This document shows, one piece after another, positions 31,262 to 39,736 of a DNA stretch of 64,000 bases; position 1 is the first letter of the stretch; each line of letters opens with the position of its first letter. The notes below the pieces were generated by a model. It saw only the letters and a list, made by a program, of their open reading frames with translations. It was not told where the DNA came from and did no database searches. Source of the stretch: an uncultured Tessaracoccus sp. (GTDB lineage: Bacteria > Actinomycetota > Actinomycetes > Propionibacteriales > Propionibacteriaceae); assembly GCF_947286155.1 (NCBI RefSeq), contig NZ_CAMYPD010000004.1:40948-104947 (forward strand), in the 5' to 3' direction. The translations under genes and the position numbers were made by a program.

Positions 31262-32185
31262 TCAAGCATCCGTGCGGACGTGCTCCAGCGCTGCGCGCAA
31301 ATCGTCGGGATACTCCGAATAGAACCGAACGGGTTCGCCGGTGCCTGGGTGGACGAATCCGAGCTCGACGGCGTGCAGCCACTGCCGCTGCAGCCCCAGC
31401 GCCTCCGCCAGCGTGGGATCTGCGCCGTATAAGGGATCGCCAGCGCACGGGTGCCCAATCGCGGCCATGTGCACACGAATCTGATGCGTCCTGCCGGTTT
31501 CAAGATGCACTCGCAGGAGGGTGGCTCGACGGTGCGCCTCCAGCGTGTCGTACTGCGTGACGGCGTGCCTGCCGCCATCGACCACCGCCATCTTCCAGTC
31601 GTGGCCGGGATGACGTCCGATCGGCGCCTCAATCGTGCCCTGAAACGGGTCCGGGTGCCCCTGCACGAGCGCGTGGTACACCTTGTCCACTGTCCGGTCT
31701 CGGAACGCCTGCTTCAGCACGCTGTATGCGTGCTCACTTTTCGCGACGACCATGACGCCCGACGTGCCGACGTCGAGGCGCTGCACAATGCCCTGCCGTT
31801 CCGCCGCACCCGATGTCGCGATCGGCACGCCGACGTGCAGCAGGTGTTCGACTACGCTCGGCCCCTCCCATCCGAGGCTCGGGTGTGCCGCCACCCCGAC
31901 GGGCTTGTCCACCACGACGATGTCTGCGTCTTCGAAGAGGATGTGTAAGCCCTCCGCAACGCGTGGCTCGATGCTCAGCGGGGCGGGCGCAGTGGCGTCC
32001 GATAGTTCCAACATGGCGCCCGCCGTCACGCGCTGCGAAGCCTTCGCTACGGTTGTGCCATCCAACGTGAGGCCGCCGGCTTCCAGCATGATTTCGATCT
32101 TCGACCTGCTGTAGCCACTGATCCGAGCCGCAACGACATCGACGCGTTCTCCGTCGAAGGCGTCCGGGACGAGGAACACGCTCAT
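31262..32185 (-). CDS. rluD: Pseudouridine synthase, RluD/RluA family
   Basis: The 307-residue enzyme has an N-terminal S4 domain (about residues 14-60, with SGYSRSKIEIMLEAGGLTLDG). The RluA-type catalytic domain follows, with the Asp in QRLDVGTSGVMVVAKS (about residue 134) and LETGRTHQIRVHMAAIGHPCAGDPLYG. It modifies uridines in 23S rRNA helix 69 in the type case. The ATG at 32185 overlaps lspA by 4 bp (ATGA), the lspA-rluD pairing found widely in bacteria. Confidence 0.92.
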   Translation of the reverse strand: MSVFLVPDAFDGERVDVVAARISGYSRSKIEIMLEAGGLTLDGTTVAKASQRVTAGAMLELSDATAPAPLSIEPRVAEGLHILFEDADIVVVDKPVGVAAHPSLGWEGPSVVEHLLHVGVPIATSGAAERQGIVQRLDVGTSGVMVVAKSEHAYSVLKQAFRDRTVDKVYHALVQGHPDPFQGTIEAPIGRHPGHDWKMAVVDGGRHAVTQYDTLEAHRRATLLRVHLETGRTHQIRVHMAAIGHPCAGDPLYGADPTLAEALGLQRQWLHAVELGFVHPGTGEPVRFYSEYPDDLRAALEHVRTDA

Positions 32186-32676
32186 GCTCGATTCCCCTCG
32201 GCCTCCTCGGCTTCCTCAGCTCGACGTTCTTCGCCTGTGAAGCTCATGATGATCAGCAGCGCCGCGGCAGCCGTGATGCAGATGTCTGCCACATTGAAAA
32301 TGGCGAAGCCACGCAGCTGGATGAAGTCGACGACGTGCCCGTGCACCGCCGCTGGTGGGCGGACGATGCGGTCGACGAGGTTGCCGGTGATGCCCGCGAG
32401 CAGCAGCCCTAGCGTGAGTGCATGCCAGCCCCGGGTGATTCTGGGGAGCCCGACGAAGATGCACGCCGCGGTGGCCGCGATGGCAAACAGTGAGAACACA
32501 ACGGTTGCGCTCTCCCCCATGCCGAAGGCGGCACCGGGGTTGAAAATGAGTTGCAGCCTGAGCACTCCAAGCACCCAAGCGCCGGGGACGCCTGGCTCCA
32601 GGTAGGCCAATGCCGCCAGCTTGGTGAGTTGGTCGACGGATAGCCCCAGAAGCCACAGCCCCGAGGCGATGGGCAC
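32182..32676 (-). CDS. lspA: Lipoprotein signal peptidase
   Basis: LspA (164 aa) is the aspartyl signal peptidase II that cleaves prolipoproteins at the lipobox, for example the FKBP lipoprotein in this window. Four membrane spans are visible. The conserved motifs are DQLTK, NPGAAFG, and the catalytic aspartates in GNLVDRI and FNVADICI. I used GTG at 32676, which gives a compact N-terminus before the first span. A CTG at 32691 that overlaps the dksA stop and follows GAGGAA is an alternative. The cytoplasmic tail is unusually acidic (EERRAEEAEEAEG). Confidence 0.92.
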   Translation of the reverse strand: MPIASGLWLLGLSVDQLTKLAALAYLEPGVPGAWVLGVLRLQLIFNPGAAFGMGESATVVFSLFAIAATAACIFVGLPRITRGWHALTLGLLLAGITGNLVDRIVRPPAAVHGHVVDFIQLRGFAIFNVADICITAAAALLIIMSFTGEERRAEEAEEAEGNRA

Positions 32677-32687
32677 GAGCGCGCGGT

Positions 32688-33104
32688 TCAGCGCCGTTCC
32701 TCGCGCTGCTTGCACCGCACGCACAGTGTTGCGCGCGGGAACACTTGGAGTCGCCCCTTGCCGATTGGTTCGCCGCACACCTCGCAATACCCGTACTCAC
32801 CGGAGTCGAAGAGGCTCAGCGCTTGGCGCAGTTGGTCGGCCATCTCCTTCACATTGGCCGCAAGCGACAGCTCCTGGTCACGTTCGAAGTTGCTCGACCC
32901 GACGTCGGCCGGATCACGACCCGCACCGTCGTTGCCGCCCGTCAGGAATTCTGCGAGATCCGCCTCATTCTCTTCGACGCGCTTCTCGACGCGTTCTAGT
33001 TCAGCGACGAGCTCGTCGCGCTGCTCCTGAATTTCCTCAGGAGTCCAGGGATCTTCGCCTTCCAGGACGGGCAACGCCACGTCGCGTGACTTCTGTTCAG
33101 CCAT
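32688..33104 (-). CDS. DksA/TraR family zinc-finger protein
   Basis: The 138-residue protein has an N-terminal helical region with coiled-coil potential (about residues 22-55). The C-terminal TraR/DksA zinc finger is CEVCGEPIGKGRLQVFPRATLCVRC (about 108-132), with four zinc cysteines. Such proteins insert into the RNA polymerase secondary channel and modify initiation; the actinobacterial members are poorly characterised. The ATG at 33104 follows AGAAGG. The order dksA-lspA-rluD is one operon. Confidence 0.88.
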   Translation of the reverse strand: MAEQKSRDVALPVLEGEDPWTPEEIQEQRDELVAELERVEKRVEENEADLAEFLTGGNDGAGRDPADVGSSNFERDQELSLAANVKEMADQLRQALSLFDSGEYGYCEVCGEPIGKGRLQVFPRATLCVRCKQREERR

Positions 33105-33175
33105 GGTGAGACCTTCTCGTTCGGGTAACTGTGCAGGGGATCGTACACCACGAGTTGAGTGGCCTACAAAGAGCG

Positions 33176-33208
33176 GCGAGGCCGCACCCTAGGAAGGTGC
33201 GGCCTCGC
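33176..33208 (-). terminator. Intrinsic terminator after divIVA
   Basis: A perfect 13-bp stem (33176-33188 with 33196-33208; arm GCGAGGCCGCACC) with a 7-base loop lies 23 bp beyond the divIVA stop. On the minus strand it is followed by CGCTCTTTG. It would end the division-cluster transcript before dksA. Confidence 0.7.
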
Positions 33209-33230
33209 GATCGCGTAGGCAGCGTCGAAA

Positions 33231-34235
33231 CTACTGCTCGTCGCTACCCGCGAGGGCATCCAGGCGCGGGGTATCCGACTGTGCCTGGGCCAACTCGGGC
33301 ACATCCTGCGGCTCGGGGCGGTCTTCGCCCAGCGATACGAGCATCTTCTGCAGCGAACCGGTGAGGTTGGCGCGGTACTGTGATTCGAAGTTGCGCAGCG
33401 CGTCCACCTTGCCAGTGAGTTCGCCCTGCTCGCGCTCGAGATCGGCGAACAGCTCGGTGCGCTTCGCTTCCGTATCGGAGTCGAGACGGGCAGCGCGACC
33501 CTCCGCGTCGGAGGTCATCTGCTCGGCGTTCACGCGCGCCTCGGATTCGATGCGCTCCGCACGGGTGCGGGCGTCCGTCTTGATTTCGGTGGCACGCTGT
33601 TCCGCATCAGCCAGCTTACGCGACGCCTCGGCCTCAGCCTCAGATACCAGGGTGGCGGCCTGCTCCGTCGCAATCTGCACGAGCCTCGTGACCGCGGGTG
33701 CGGCGTCCTCTGCGGCGTGCACGGTGAGTGACTGCGGCTGACCAGCGGCGCTCGTGATGCGGTCGTTGCGCGACTGGTTCAGCTCACTGCGGGTCTGCTC
33801 AAGCTGTGCACGCAGCTGAGCGTTCTGCTCCTCGAGCTGGTGCTTCTGCTGCTGCAGATCCTGGTTCGCGGCCTCGAGACGGCGAAGCTGTTCGTCGTCT
33901 TGGCCGACGGCAGGGGCGGCTTCCGTGGGCTGCGCACGCCGCTGCTCGGCCTCGCTACGTGCGCGCTCCAGCTCTTCACGGAGCTTCTGAAGCTCCTCGT
34001 CCTTCGAGGCGATCTGCTTACGGGCCTCGTCGAGTTCACCGGCATTATCAACTGGCGCCCCGGCTGATGCGGATTCGAGCTCACGCCGCATCACGTCGCG
34101 ATCGTTCTCGAATGCGGCGAAGCTCTCCTCCACCTTGTCGATGAAGTTGTCAACGTCTGCTACCGCGTAGCCCGTTTCGCGCGGACGTGCCATGCGAAAA
34201 CGGATCCGACGCACCTCTTCAAGAGTGAGGCTCAT
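33231..34235 (-). CDS. divIVA: DivIVA/Wag31-type polar growth protein
   Basis: This 334-residue coiled-coil protein starts with the DivIVA lipid-binding domain (LTLEEVRRIRFRMARPRETGYAVADVDNFIDKVE, about residues 2-37). Two long coiled coils follow (about 70-165 and 195-300), with a Gln/Asp-rich tail. In actinobacteria Wag31/DivIVA marks negatively curved poles and organises tip cell wall synthesis. It is the last gene of the division cluster, separated from yggT by 104 bp and closed by a strong terminator. The ATG at 34235 follows GGAGCG. Confidence 0.93.
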   Translation of the reverse strand: MSLTLEEVRRIRFRMARPRETGYAVADVDNFIDKVEESFAAFENDRDVMRRELESASAGAPVDNAGELDEARKQIASKDEELQKLREELERARSEAEQRRAQPTEAAPAVGQDDEQLRRLEAANQDLQQQKHQLEEQNAQLRAQLEQTRSELNQSRNDRITSAAGQPQSLTVHAAEDAAPAVTRLVQIATEQAATLVSEAEAEASRKLADAEQRATEIKTDARTRAERIESEARVNAEQMTSDAEGRAARLDSDTEAKRTELFADLEREQGELTGKVDALRNFESQYRANLTGSLQKMLVSLGEDRPEPQDVPELAQAQSDTPRLDALAGSDEQ

Positions 34236-34339
34236 GTGCGCTCCAAACTATGAGAAAAACTCGGTTGTTTATCAGGTTAGCCTAGCGGCATTCGTCGAAT
34301 CATTCTAAAGGAGCCGACCAATCCCCCGTCCAGGACACA

Positions 34340-34624
34340 TCAAAACGGGATGAAACGCAGCAAAACCTGGCACACCTGGAGCCCAATGATAAGCACGAGC
34401 ACTGACATATCGAGCGCCACATTGCCGATACGAAACGGTGGCACAACACGCTGCACCCATCTGATCGGCGGGTCGGTGATGGTGTAGATACCCTCCACGA
34501 GCACCAGCACTAGGCCTTTGGGCGTCCAGCCGGGAGAAAACTGGGGAATCCAGGAAATCAAGATACGTCCGATCAGGATCCACACGTACAACGTGAGGAT
34601 CCACCAGCAGACGAAAGCAAACAC
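34340..34624 (-). CDS. YggT family integral membrane protein
   Basis: This 94-residue protein has two hydrophobic segments (about 2-25 and 68-90) around the signature GRILISWIPQFSPGW...ITDPPIRWVQRVVPP. That is the YggT family, found next to sepF and divIVA in Gram-positive bacteria; it is thought to be a small membrane protein linked to division or osmotic functions. GTG at 34624 starts 2 bp after the sepF stop. Longer upstream frames lie inside sepF and are rejected. Confidence 0.88.
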   Translation of the reverse strand: MFAFVCWWILTLYVWILIGRILISWIPQFSPGWTPKGLVLVLVEGIYTITDPPIRWVQRVVPPFRIGNVALDMSVLVLIIGLQVCQVLLRFIPF

Positions 34625-34626
34625 CG

Positions 34627-35115
34627 TCAGCTCTGGTTGAAGAAGCCGCCCGACGCGATGCGTTCCTTGTCTTCGGGGCCGACGACGAGGCCTGCCGGGC
34701 AAAGCAGGAACACCTTCGTCGAGACGCGCTCAATATTGCCCCGCAGCCCGAAGATGAGGCCGGCGGCAAAGTCGACGAGCCGCTTGTCGTCGCCCTCCTC
34801 CATGTCGGAGAGGTTCATGATCACGGGTACACCGTCGCGGAAGTTCTCTCCAATGACACGCGCTTCGTTGTAGGAACGCGGACGGACGCTCACGATGCGG
34901 CTCAAGTCGGCCACCTCCGGTTCTTGGCGAGTCTTGGCAGGCGTACGTGGGCGGGCGGGCTGCTGCACCGGCAAGGCAGCGCTCGCCTCATCGCTCAGCT
35001 CATCGTCACCCACGATGACCTCGTCGGTCAGGTCAGCGGACAGCTCATCGTCGGGACTGTCGTATCGACCGTCATCGACCAGGCCCATCCATGCCGCAAG
35101 GCTTCGAACTCCCAC
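34627..35115 (-). CDS. sepF: Cell division protein SepF
   Basis: SepF (162 aa) polymerises on the membrane and tethers FtsZ, replacing FtsA/ZipA in actinobacteria. It has the N-terminal amphipathic membrane helix (MGVRSLAAWMGL). An acidic, Pro-rich linker (about 15-72) leads into the C-terminal SepF domain with VSVRPRSYNEARVIGENF, VIMNLSDMEEGDDKRLVDFAAGLIFG and FLLCPAG. The GTG at 35115 follows GGAGG with good spacing. It follows ftsZ directly (97 bp), without the pgeF/yggS-type genes that often lie between. Confidence 0.93.
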   Translation of the reverse strand: MGVRSLAAWMGLVDDGRYDSPDDELSADLTDEVIVGDDELSDEASAALPVQQPARPRTPAKTRQEPEVADLSRIVSVRPRSYNEARVIGENFRDGVPVIMNLSDMEEGDDKRLVDFAAGLIFGLRGNIERVSTKVFLLCPAGLVVGPEDKERIASGGFFNQS

Positions 35116-35212
35116 TGTCGCCTCCTGCAGAGAACTATGTACCCTTGAAGGCTAGCAAGCCACATGCAAAAGCATCAGGTGCGACGCGCAGGAGATCAGC
35201 CGCGATTCGGCC

Positions 35213-36367
35213 TTACTTCATGAAGTCAGGCACGTCGAGATCGTCGTCGGCAGGACGAGGGGCCATGGGGCGCGGCGACGGCATGGGGCCGGCCTTCGGA
35301 ACGTCGCTGGAGTCCTTGGGTGCCTGTGCCTGCTGGGCAGGGCGCTTCTGGTGATCCGACGGGTTCCCCTGCGGCGCACGCTGCTGGGCGGCGGGCTGCT
35401 GCTCGCGCTTCTTCGGGGCGCCGCCATCGAAGCCGGCGGCGATCACCGTGACGCGCACCTCGTCGCCGAGGGCATCGTCGATGACGGTACCCCAGATGAT
35501 GTTGGCTTCGTCGTGGGCCGCTTCCTCGATGAGCTTCGCGGCGCCGGACACCTCCAACAGGCCGAGATCGGAGCCGCCGGCCACCGAGAGCAGGACGCCG
35601 CGAGCGCCGTCGATGCTGGCTTCGAGCAGCGGCGAGCTGATGGCCATTTCGGCAGCGACACGGGCGCGATCTTCACCCCGGGCCGACCCGATGCCCATGA
35701 GCGCGGAACCAGCCTGGCTCATGATGGATTGCACGTCAGCGAAGTCGAGGTTGATCAGGCCGGGCGTGGTGATGAGGTCGGTGATGCCGGACACACCTTG
35801 CAGCAGCACCTGGTCGGCAGACTTGAACGCATCGAGGATGGAGACTTCGACGTCGGTCATCTCCAGGAGCTTGTCGTTCGGGATAACGATGAGGGTGTCG
35901 ACTTCTTCGCGCAGGTTGTCGATACCGGCATCGGCCTGCGTGGAGCGACGCTTTCCCTCGAACGAGAAGGGGCGTGTAACCACACCGATGGTGAGGGCGC
36001 CCAGCGAGCGGGCGATCTTTGCGACGATGGGTGCGGCGCCTGTGCCCGTGCCTCCGCCTTCACCGGCGGTGACGAACACCATGTCAGCGCCCTTCAGCGC
36101 CTCTTCGATCTCGTCGGAGTGGTCTTCGGCTGCCTGGCGGCCCTTGGACGGGTCAGCGCCGGCGCCCAGTCCGCGCGTCAGTTCGCGGCCGATGTCGAGC
36201 TTGACGTCTGCGTCGCTCATGAGCAGCGCCTGCGCATCCGTATTCACTGCGATGAACTCCACGCCACGCAGCCCGGCCTCGATCATGCGGTTGACGGCGT
36301 TGACGCCGCCACCACCGACGCCGACAACCTTCAGCACGGCTGGGTAGTTCTGAGATGCGCTTGTCAT
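35213..36367 (-). CDS. ftsZ: Cell division protein FtsZ
   Basis: FtsZ (384 aa) is the tubulin-like GTPase that forms the division ring. The tubulin signature GGGTGTGAAP is near residue 103, with VGVGGGGVNAVNRM at the N-terminus and the T7 loop LINLDFADVQSIM. The variable linker is followed by a C-terminal peptide ending in LDVPDFMK, which binds SepF. The ATG at 36367 follows AAGG; an ATG six codons upstream is less well placed. A 133-bp gap with a 17-bp palindrome separates it from ftsQ. Confidence 0.96.
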   Translation of the reverse strand: MTSASQNYPAVLKVVGVGGGGVNAVNRMIEAGLRGVEFIAVNTDAQALLMSDADVKLDIGRELTRGLGAGADPSKGRQAAEDHSDEIEEALKGADMVFVTAGEGGGTGTGAAPIVAKIARSLGALTIGVVTRPFSFEGKRRSTQADAGIDNLREEVDTLIVIPNDKLLEMTDVEVSILDAFKSADQVLLQGVSGITDLITTPGLINLDFADVQSIMSQAGSALMGIGSARGEDRARVAAEMAISSPLLEASIDGARGVLLSVAGGSDLGLLEVSGAAKLIEEAAHDEANIIWGTVIDDALGDEVRVTVIAAGFDGGAPKKREQQPAAQQRAPQGNPSDHQKRPAQQAQAPKDSSDVPKAGPMPSPRPMAPRPADDDLDVPDFMK

Positions 36368-36464
36368 TGTCTGCCTTTCGGCCAAGGGGAGACTTTCTTC
36401 CCATGAAGGCTATGGATAAAACTGTGTAGCGTCCAACATACAACGCCCAAAAGGCTCAACTTGT

Positions 36465-36481
36465 CTCAAGTACTACTTGAG
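36465..36481. promoter_or_regulatory. Palindrome in the ftsQ-ftsZ gap
   Basis: CTCAAGTACTACTTGAG is a perfect palindrome of two 7-bp arms around a 3-base centre, 20 bp after the ftsQ stop and 98 bp before the ftsZ start. No T-run follows, so a protein-binding site near an internal ftsZ promoter is more likely than a terminator. No regulator is assigned. Confidence 0.35.
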
Positions 36482-36500
36482 GGTTTGCCGTTCGCGGTGA

Positions 36501-37217
36501 TTATTTCGTCGTCGGGTGCGTGGGTGCGGAGACGTCGTACACGTTCGCGTCGACGCTTAGCAGGGCTTCGAGGACCTCCGATTTGAGCTCGGATTCGTCG
36601 GCGCTCCCCCACACAATCGAGCGGCGATCTGCAAGGTTTACTTCGATGCGGTCCACGGACTTGGCGCGGATCAGGGTGATCTGCTTCTTCGCTGCCTCCG
36701 GGATGTGCGTCGCGACGGTAGCCACATCGCGACGGATGCGGGTGTCGTCGCGAGTGAGCTTGGCTTCTGGCAGTGACTTTGCGCGTGCCTGTCCAGTGCG
36801 GAATTCCACTCCCTCGGCGTCGATCCACACAAAGGCCCCGTCCTTCGCGAGCTGATAGACAGCTACGCGCTCACTCACCTCGATGCGCACGGTATTCGGG
36901 TAATCCACCTTCACTTCAGCACTGCGCACCTCGGGGAGCTCCTCAACACGCTTCCTGATCGCACCGGTATCGAGACGGGCGAGCGGCACGTTGTTGGGCA
37001 CCGCAGCGGCTTCCTTGACGGCGTCGCTGGTGAGCAGTTGCTCCCCTTCCACCACGGTTTCGTCTGCAGGGAAGGTAGTGGAGAGCAGGAATAACCAGAC
37101 GAGGAACGCAGCCAGCGCGACGACGAGGACCCCTACGCCAAGACCGATCCACAGTTTCAGACGCCGCTTCGAACGCTGATCGTGCACGGACTTCGCGAAC
37201 TCCCTGGGGCTACTCAC
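36501..37217 (-). CDS. ftsQ: Cell division protein FtsQ
   Basis: FtsQ (238 aa) is a bitopic divisome protein that links early and late components through FtsL/FtsB. It has a basic cytoplasmic tail, one membrane span (about residues 22-46), a POTRA domain (about 50-120, FPADETVVEGEQLLTSDAVKEAA) and a beta domain with WIDAEGVEFRTG. It starts with GTG at 37217, overlapping murC by 8 bp. The order murC-ftsQ-ftsZ is the usual actinobacterial one; ddl, which often sits between murC and ftsQ, is absent. Confidence 0.93.
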   Translation of the reverse strand: MSSPREFAKSVHDQRSKRRLKLWIGLGVGVLVVALAAFLVWLFLLSTTFPADETVVEGEQLLTSDAVKEAAAVPNNVPLARLDTGAIRKRVEELPEVRSAEVKVDYPNTVRIEVSERVAVYQLAKDGAFVWIDAEGVEFRTGQARAKSLPEAKLTRDDTRIRRDVATVATHIPEAAKKQITLIRAKSVDRIEVNLADRRSIVWGSADESELKSEVLEALLSVDANVYDVSAPTHPTTK

Positions 37218-38646
37218 GTTGCTCCAGCAGCGTCGCGAGCATCGGGCCGACGAGGGTCACATCGCCCGCCCCGAGCGTGATGACGAGGTCGCCTGGGCGC
37301 GCGATGTCGTTGAGTACGTCAGGGAGATCGCGCTTGTCCTGGACGAATCGCACATCGCGAGCGCCATGTTTGCGGGCGGCGTCCACGACGATCTGGCCGG
37401 TCACGCCGGGGATCGGATCTTCGCGGATAGCCTCGATGTCGTTGACGACGACGATGTCCGCGCCGGTCAACGCCTCCCCGAACTCGTCGCAGAAATCGAG
37501 CGTGCGAGAAAACAGGTGCGGCTGGAAGCAGGCGATGAGCCTGCCGTCCAACCCTGATGCTTCGTTGCCTGCCTCCGTCGCACGGCGTCCAGCGGAGAGC
37601 GCTGCGCGGATCTCCGTCGGGTGGTGCGCATAGTCGTCGTAGATTCGCACTCCCGCGGTGTTCGCAACGAGCTGGAAGCGTCGCAGCGTACCCACGAAGG
37701 TTTCGAGTGCTTCGACCGCGCTGTCGTGCGACAGCCCGACTGCGCGCCCCACCGCGTACGCTGCTGCGGCGTTGGCGAGGTTGTGGTTGCCCGGCACCTG
37801 CAGCTCAATACTGCTCGAATCGTGGCCGTCGGTGATCGTCGCGACGGAGCCCGTCGCGGTGGGCTGCACGTCCAGGAAACGCACGTTGGCGTCGTCGGCC
37901 TCGCCGTAGGTGACCACGTCGCGCCCCTCAGCGACGAGGCGTTCGGCGAGCGCTCGGCCGCCGTGATCGTCGATGCCGATGATGATGGTCTCAACCAGCG
38001 GCTGCGTGGCGAACTGGTAGAAGCCCTCGGCGTAGGCGGCGGGCGTGCCCCAGTTGTCGAGGTGATCGGCCTCGACGTTCGTGATGACGACGATCTTCGT
38101 CGGGTACTGCAGGAAAGAGCCGTCGGATTCGTCCGCTTCAACGACGAAGGGGGCGCCGCTGCCGATGGCCGAGCTGACGCCGGTGGTCACCAGCGGGCCA
38201 CCGATCACGTAGCTCGGATTCGTCCCGGCTTCACTCAGCATCACGGCAGTCATAGCGGTGGCGGTGGTCTTGCCGTGCGTGCCGGTGATGGCAATGCCGG
38301 TGCGTCCGAGCATGAGCGCAGCGAGCGCGGCCGAGCGATGCCAAACCCGCAGGCCCCGGCGTCGCGCCTCCATGAGCTCGACGTTGCTCTCGCGCACCGC
38401 CGAGGAAATCACCACGGTCTGCACGTCGTCGGCGATCTGGGCGGGATCGTGGCCGACGTACACCGTCGCGCCTGAGCGTTCCAGCTCGCGCAGCGCTCTG
38501 GAGTCGCTCTGGTCTGAGCCGGTGACCTTGATCCCCAGTTCGACGTAGAGCCGCGCGATGCCGCTCATCCCGGCCCCACCCGCAGCAATGAAATGCACGG
38601 GGCCTACGCCGGAGGCCGGCTCAACGTGAACAGGAGTGACCAGCAT
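37210..38646 (-). CDS. murC: UDP-N-acetylmuramate-L-alanine ligase
   Basis: MurC (478 aa) adds the first amino acid, L-alanine, to UDP-MurNAc using ATP. It has the N-terminal Rossmann start HFIAAGGAGMSGIARLYVELG, the ATP-binding loop GTHGKTTA (about residues 121-128), VEADESDGSF and the C-terminal DDYAHHPTEI segment. The ATG at 38646 begins after AAAGGGATGAGG, 4 bp past the murG stop. Earlier in-frame Met codons lie inside murG. It belongs to the division and cell wall cluster. Confidence 0.96.
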   Translation of the reverse strand: MLVTPVHVEPASGVGPVHFIAAGGAGMSGIARLYVELGIKVTGSDQSDSRALRELERSGATVYVGHDPAQIADDVQTVVISSAVRESNVELMEARRRGLRVWHRSAALAALMLGRTGIAITGTHGKTTATAMTAVMLSEAGTNPSYVIGGPLVTTGVSSAIGSGAPFVVEADESDGSFLQYPTKIVVITNVEADHLDNWGTPAAYAEGFYQFATQPLVETIIIGIDDHGGRALAERLVAEGRDVVTYGEADDANVRFLDVQPTATGSVATITDGHDSSSIELQVPGNHNLANAAAAYAVGRAVGLSHDSAVEALETFVGTLRRFQLVANTAGVRIYDDYAHHPTEIRAALSAGRRATEAGNEASGLDGRLIACFQPHLFSRTLDFCDEFGEALTGADIVVVNDIEAIREDPIPGVTGQIVVDAARKHGARDVRFVQDKRDLPDVLNDIARPGDLVITLGAGDVTLVGPMLATLLEQRE

Positions 38647-38650
38647 GGCC

Positions 38651-39736
38651 TCATCCCTTTCTGTCGATAACCTCGAGCACTGCGCGCGCCATCGCGTCGG
38701 CTGCATCAGCCGGGTACATCGCGCGCGCTCGCTCGGACATCGCTTCCAGTGTGCCTTCTGTGCGGAGCAGTTCGAGCACCCGATCAGACAGCACTTCGGC
38801 AGTCAGCTCGGATTCTGGGAGCAGCACTCCCCCGCCCGCTTCGACGAGCGCGGCCGCATTCTTGCCTTGCTCACCGTTGCCCCACGGCAGTGGAATGAAG
38901 ATGACGGGGAGCCCGCTGATCGCGGTTTCCATCACGGTGCCGGCGCCCGCCCGGCCCACCATGAGGTCAGCGGCTGCGTAGGCGCTCGCCATGTCGTCGA
39001 CGAACGCCACCGGCCGATATTGGGCCCCGGAAGCATGGGTGATGGTGGGGTCGTCGTCGAAATTCTTCGGGCCCAGCACGTGCAAGATCTGAATGCCCTC
39101 ACCGAGGATGTCGCCGCGCGCTTCTGCGACGGCCCGGTTGATGGCCTGGGCGCCTTGCGATCCCCCGCTGACCAGCAGTGTGCGGCGGTCCGGATCGAGT
39201 CCGAAGAGCTCCCGTGCCTCGCTCTGACTCACCTGCGGGTGCGTGATGCGACGGTTGATCGGCATGCCCACGAGCGTGGGGTTGCCGGGCATGGGGGTGT
39301 CGAACGTGGTGCCGACGAAGCTCGCCCACCTGGCCCCGATCTTGTTGGCGATGCCGGGGATGTGGTTGGCCTCATGCACCAGCACCGGCACCTTCATCCA
39401 ACGCGCAGCAAGGTAGACGGGAATGGAGACGTATCCACCGAACCCGACGACGGCGTCGGCCTTCCTCTCCCGGAGAATGGCCTTCGATTCCCGCACTGCT
39501 TTGGTGAGCCGGTACGGCAGTTTGAGCAGGTCGAGGTTGGGTTTGCGGGGAAGCGGCACGGGGGTGATGAGCTCCAAGTCGAGCCCCGCCTCAGGAATGA
39601 CCCGCACTTCAAGGCCGCGCGCGGTGCCCACCGCGACGAGTTCGTCGACGCCGAGCTCAGTGAGCGCCTGAGCGGTGGCGATCAGAGGTGAGGTGTGTCC
39701 GGCGGTACCCCCGCCTGCGAGGACCACGCTGGTCAC
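38651..39736 (-). CDS. murG: UDP-N-acetylglucosamine transferase MurG
   Basis: MurG (361 aa) makes lipid II by adding GlcNAc to lipid I on the inner membrane face. It is a GT-B enzyme with the N-terminal GGGTAGHTSPLIATAQAL loop. VVGFGGYVSIP and HEANHIPGIANKI follow in the first domain. The C-terminal donor site has SGGSQGAQAINRA and LMVGRAGAGTVME. The GTG start at 39736 overlaps the ftsW stop by 4 bp. The family usually reads GGGTAGH-HxP; here the residue after GH is T. Confidence 0.96.
   Translation of the reverse strand: MTSVVLAGGGTAGHTSPLIATAQALTELGVDELVAVGTARGLEVRVIPEAGLDLELITPVPLPRKPNLDLLKLPYRLTKAVRESKAILRERKADAVVGFGGYVSIPVYLAARWMKVPVLVHEANHIPGIANKIGARWASFVGTTFDTPMPGNPTLVGMPINRRITHPQVSQSEARELFGLDPDRRTLLVSGGSQGAQAINRAVAEARGDILGEGIQILHVLGPKNFDDDPTITHASGAQYRPVAFVDDMASAYAAADLMVGRAGAGTVMETAISGLPVIFIPLPWGNGEQGKNAAALVEAGGGVLLPESELTAEVLSDRVLELLRTEGTLEAMSERARAMYPADAADAMARAVLEVIDRKG

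Noticed and set aside
33105..33230. Small RNA gene between divIVA and dksA
   Set aside because: The only structure is the strong terminator hairpin; no promoter or conserved RNA shape was seen.
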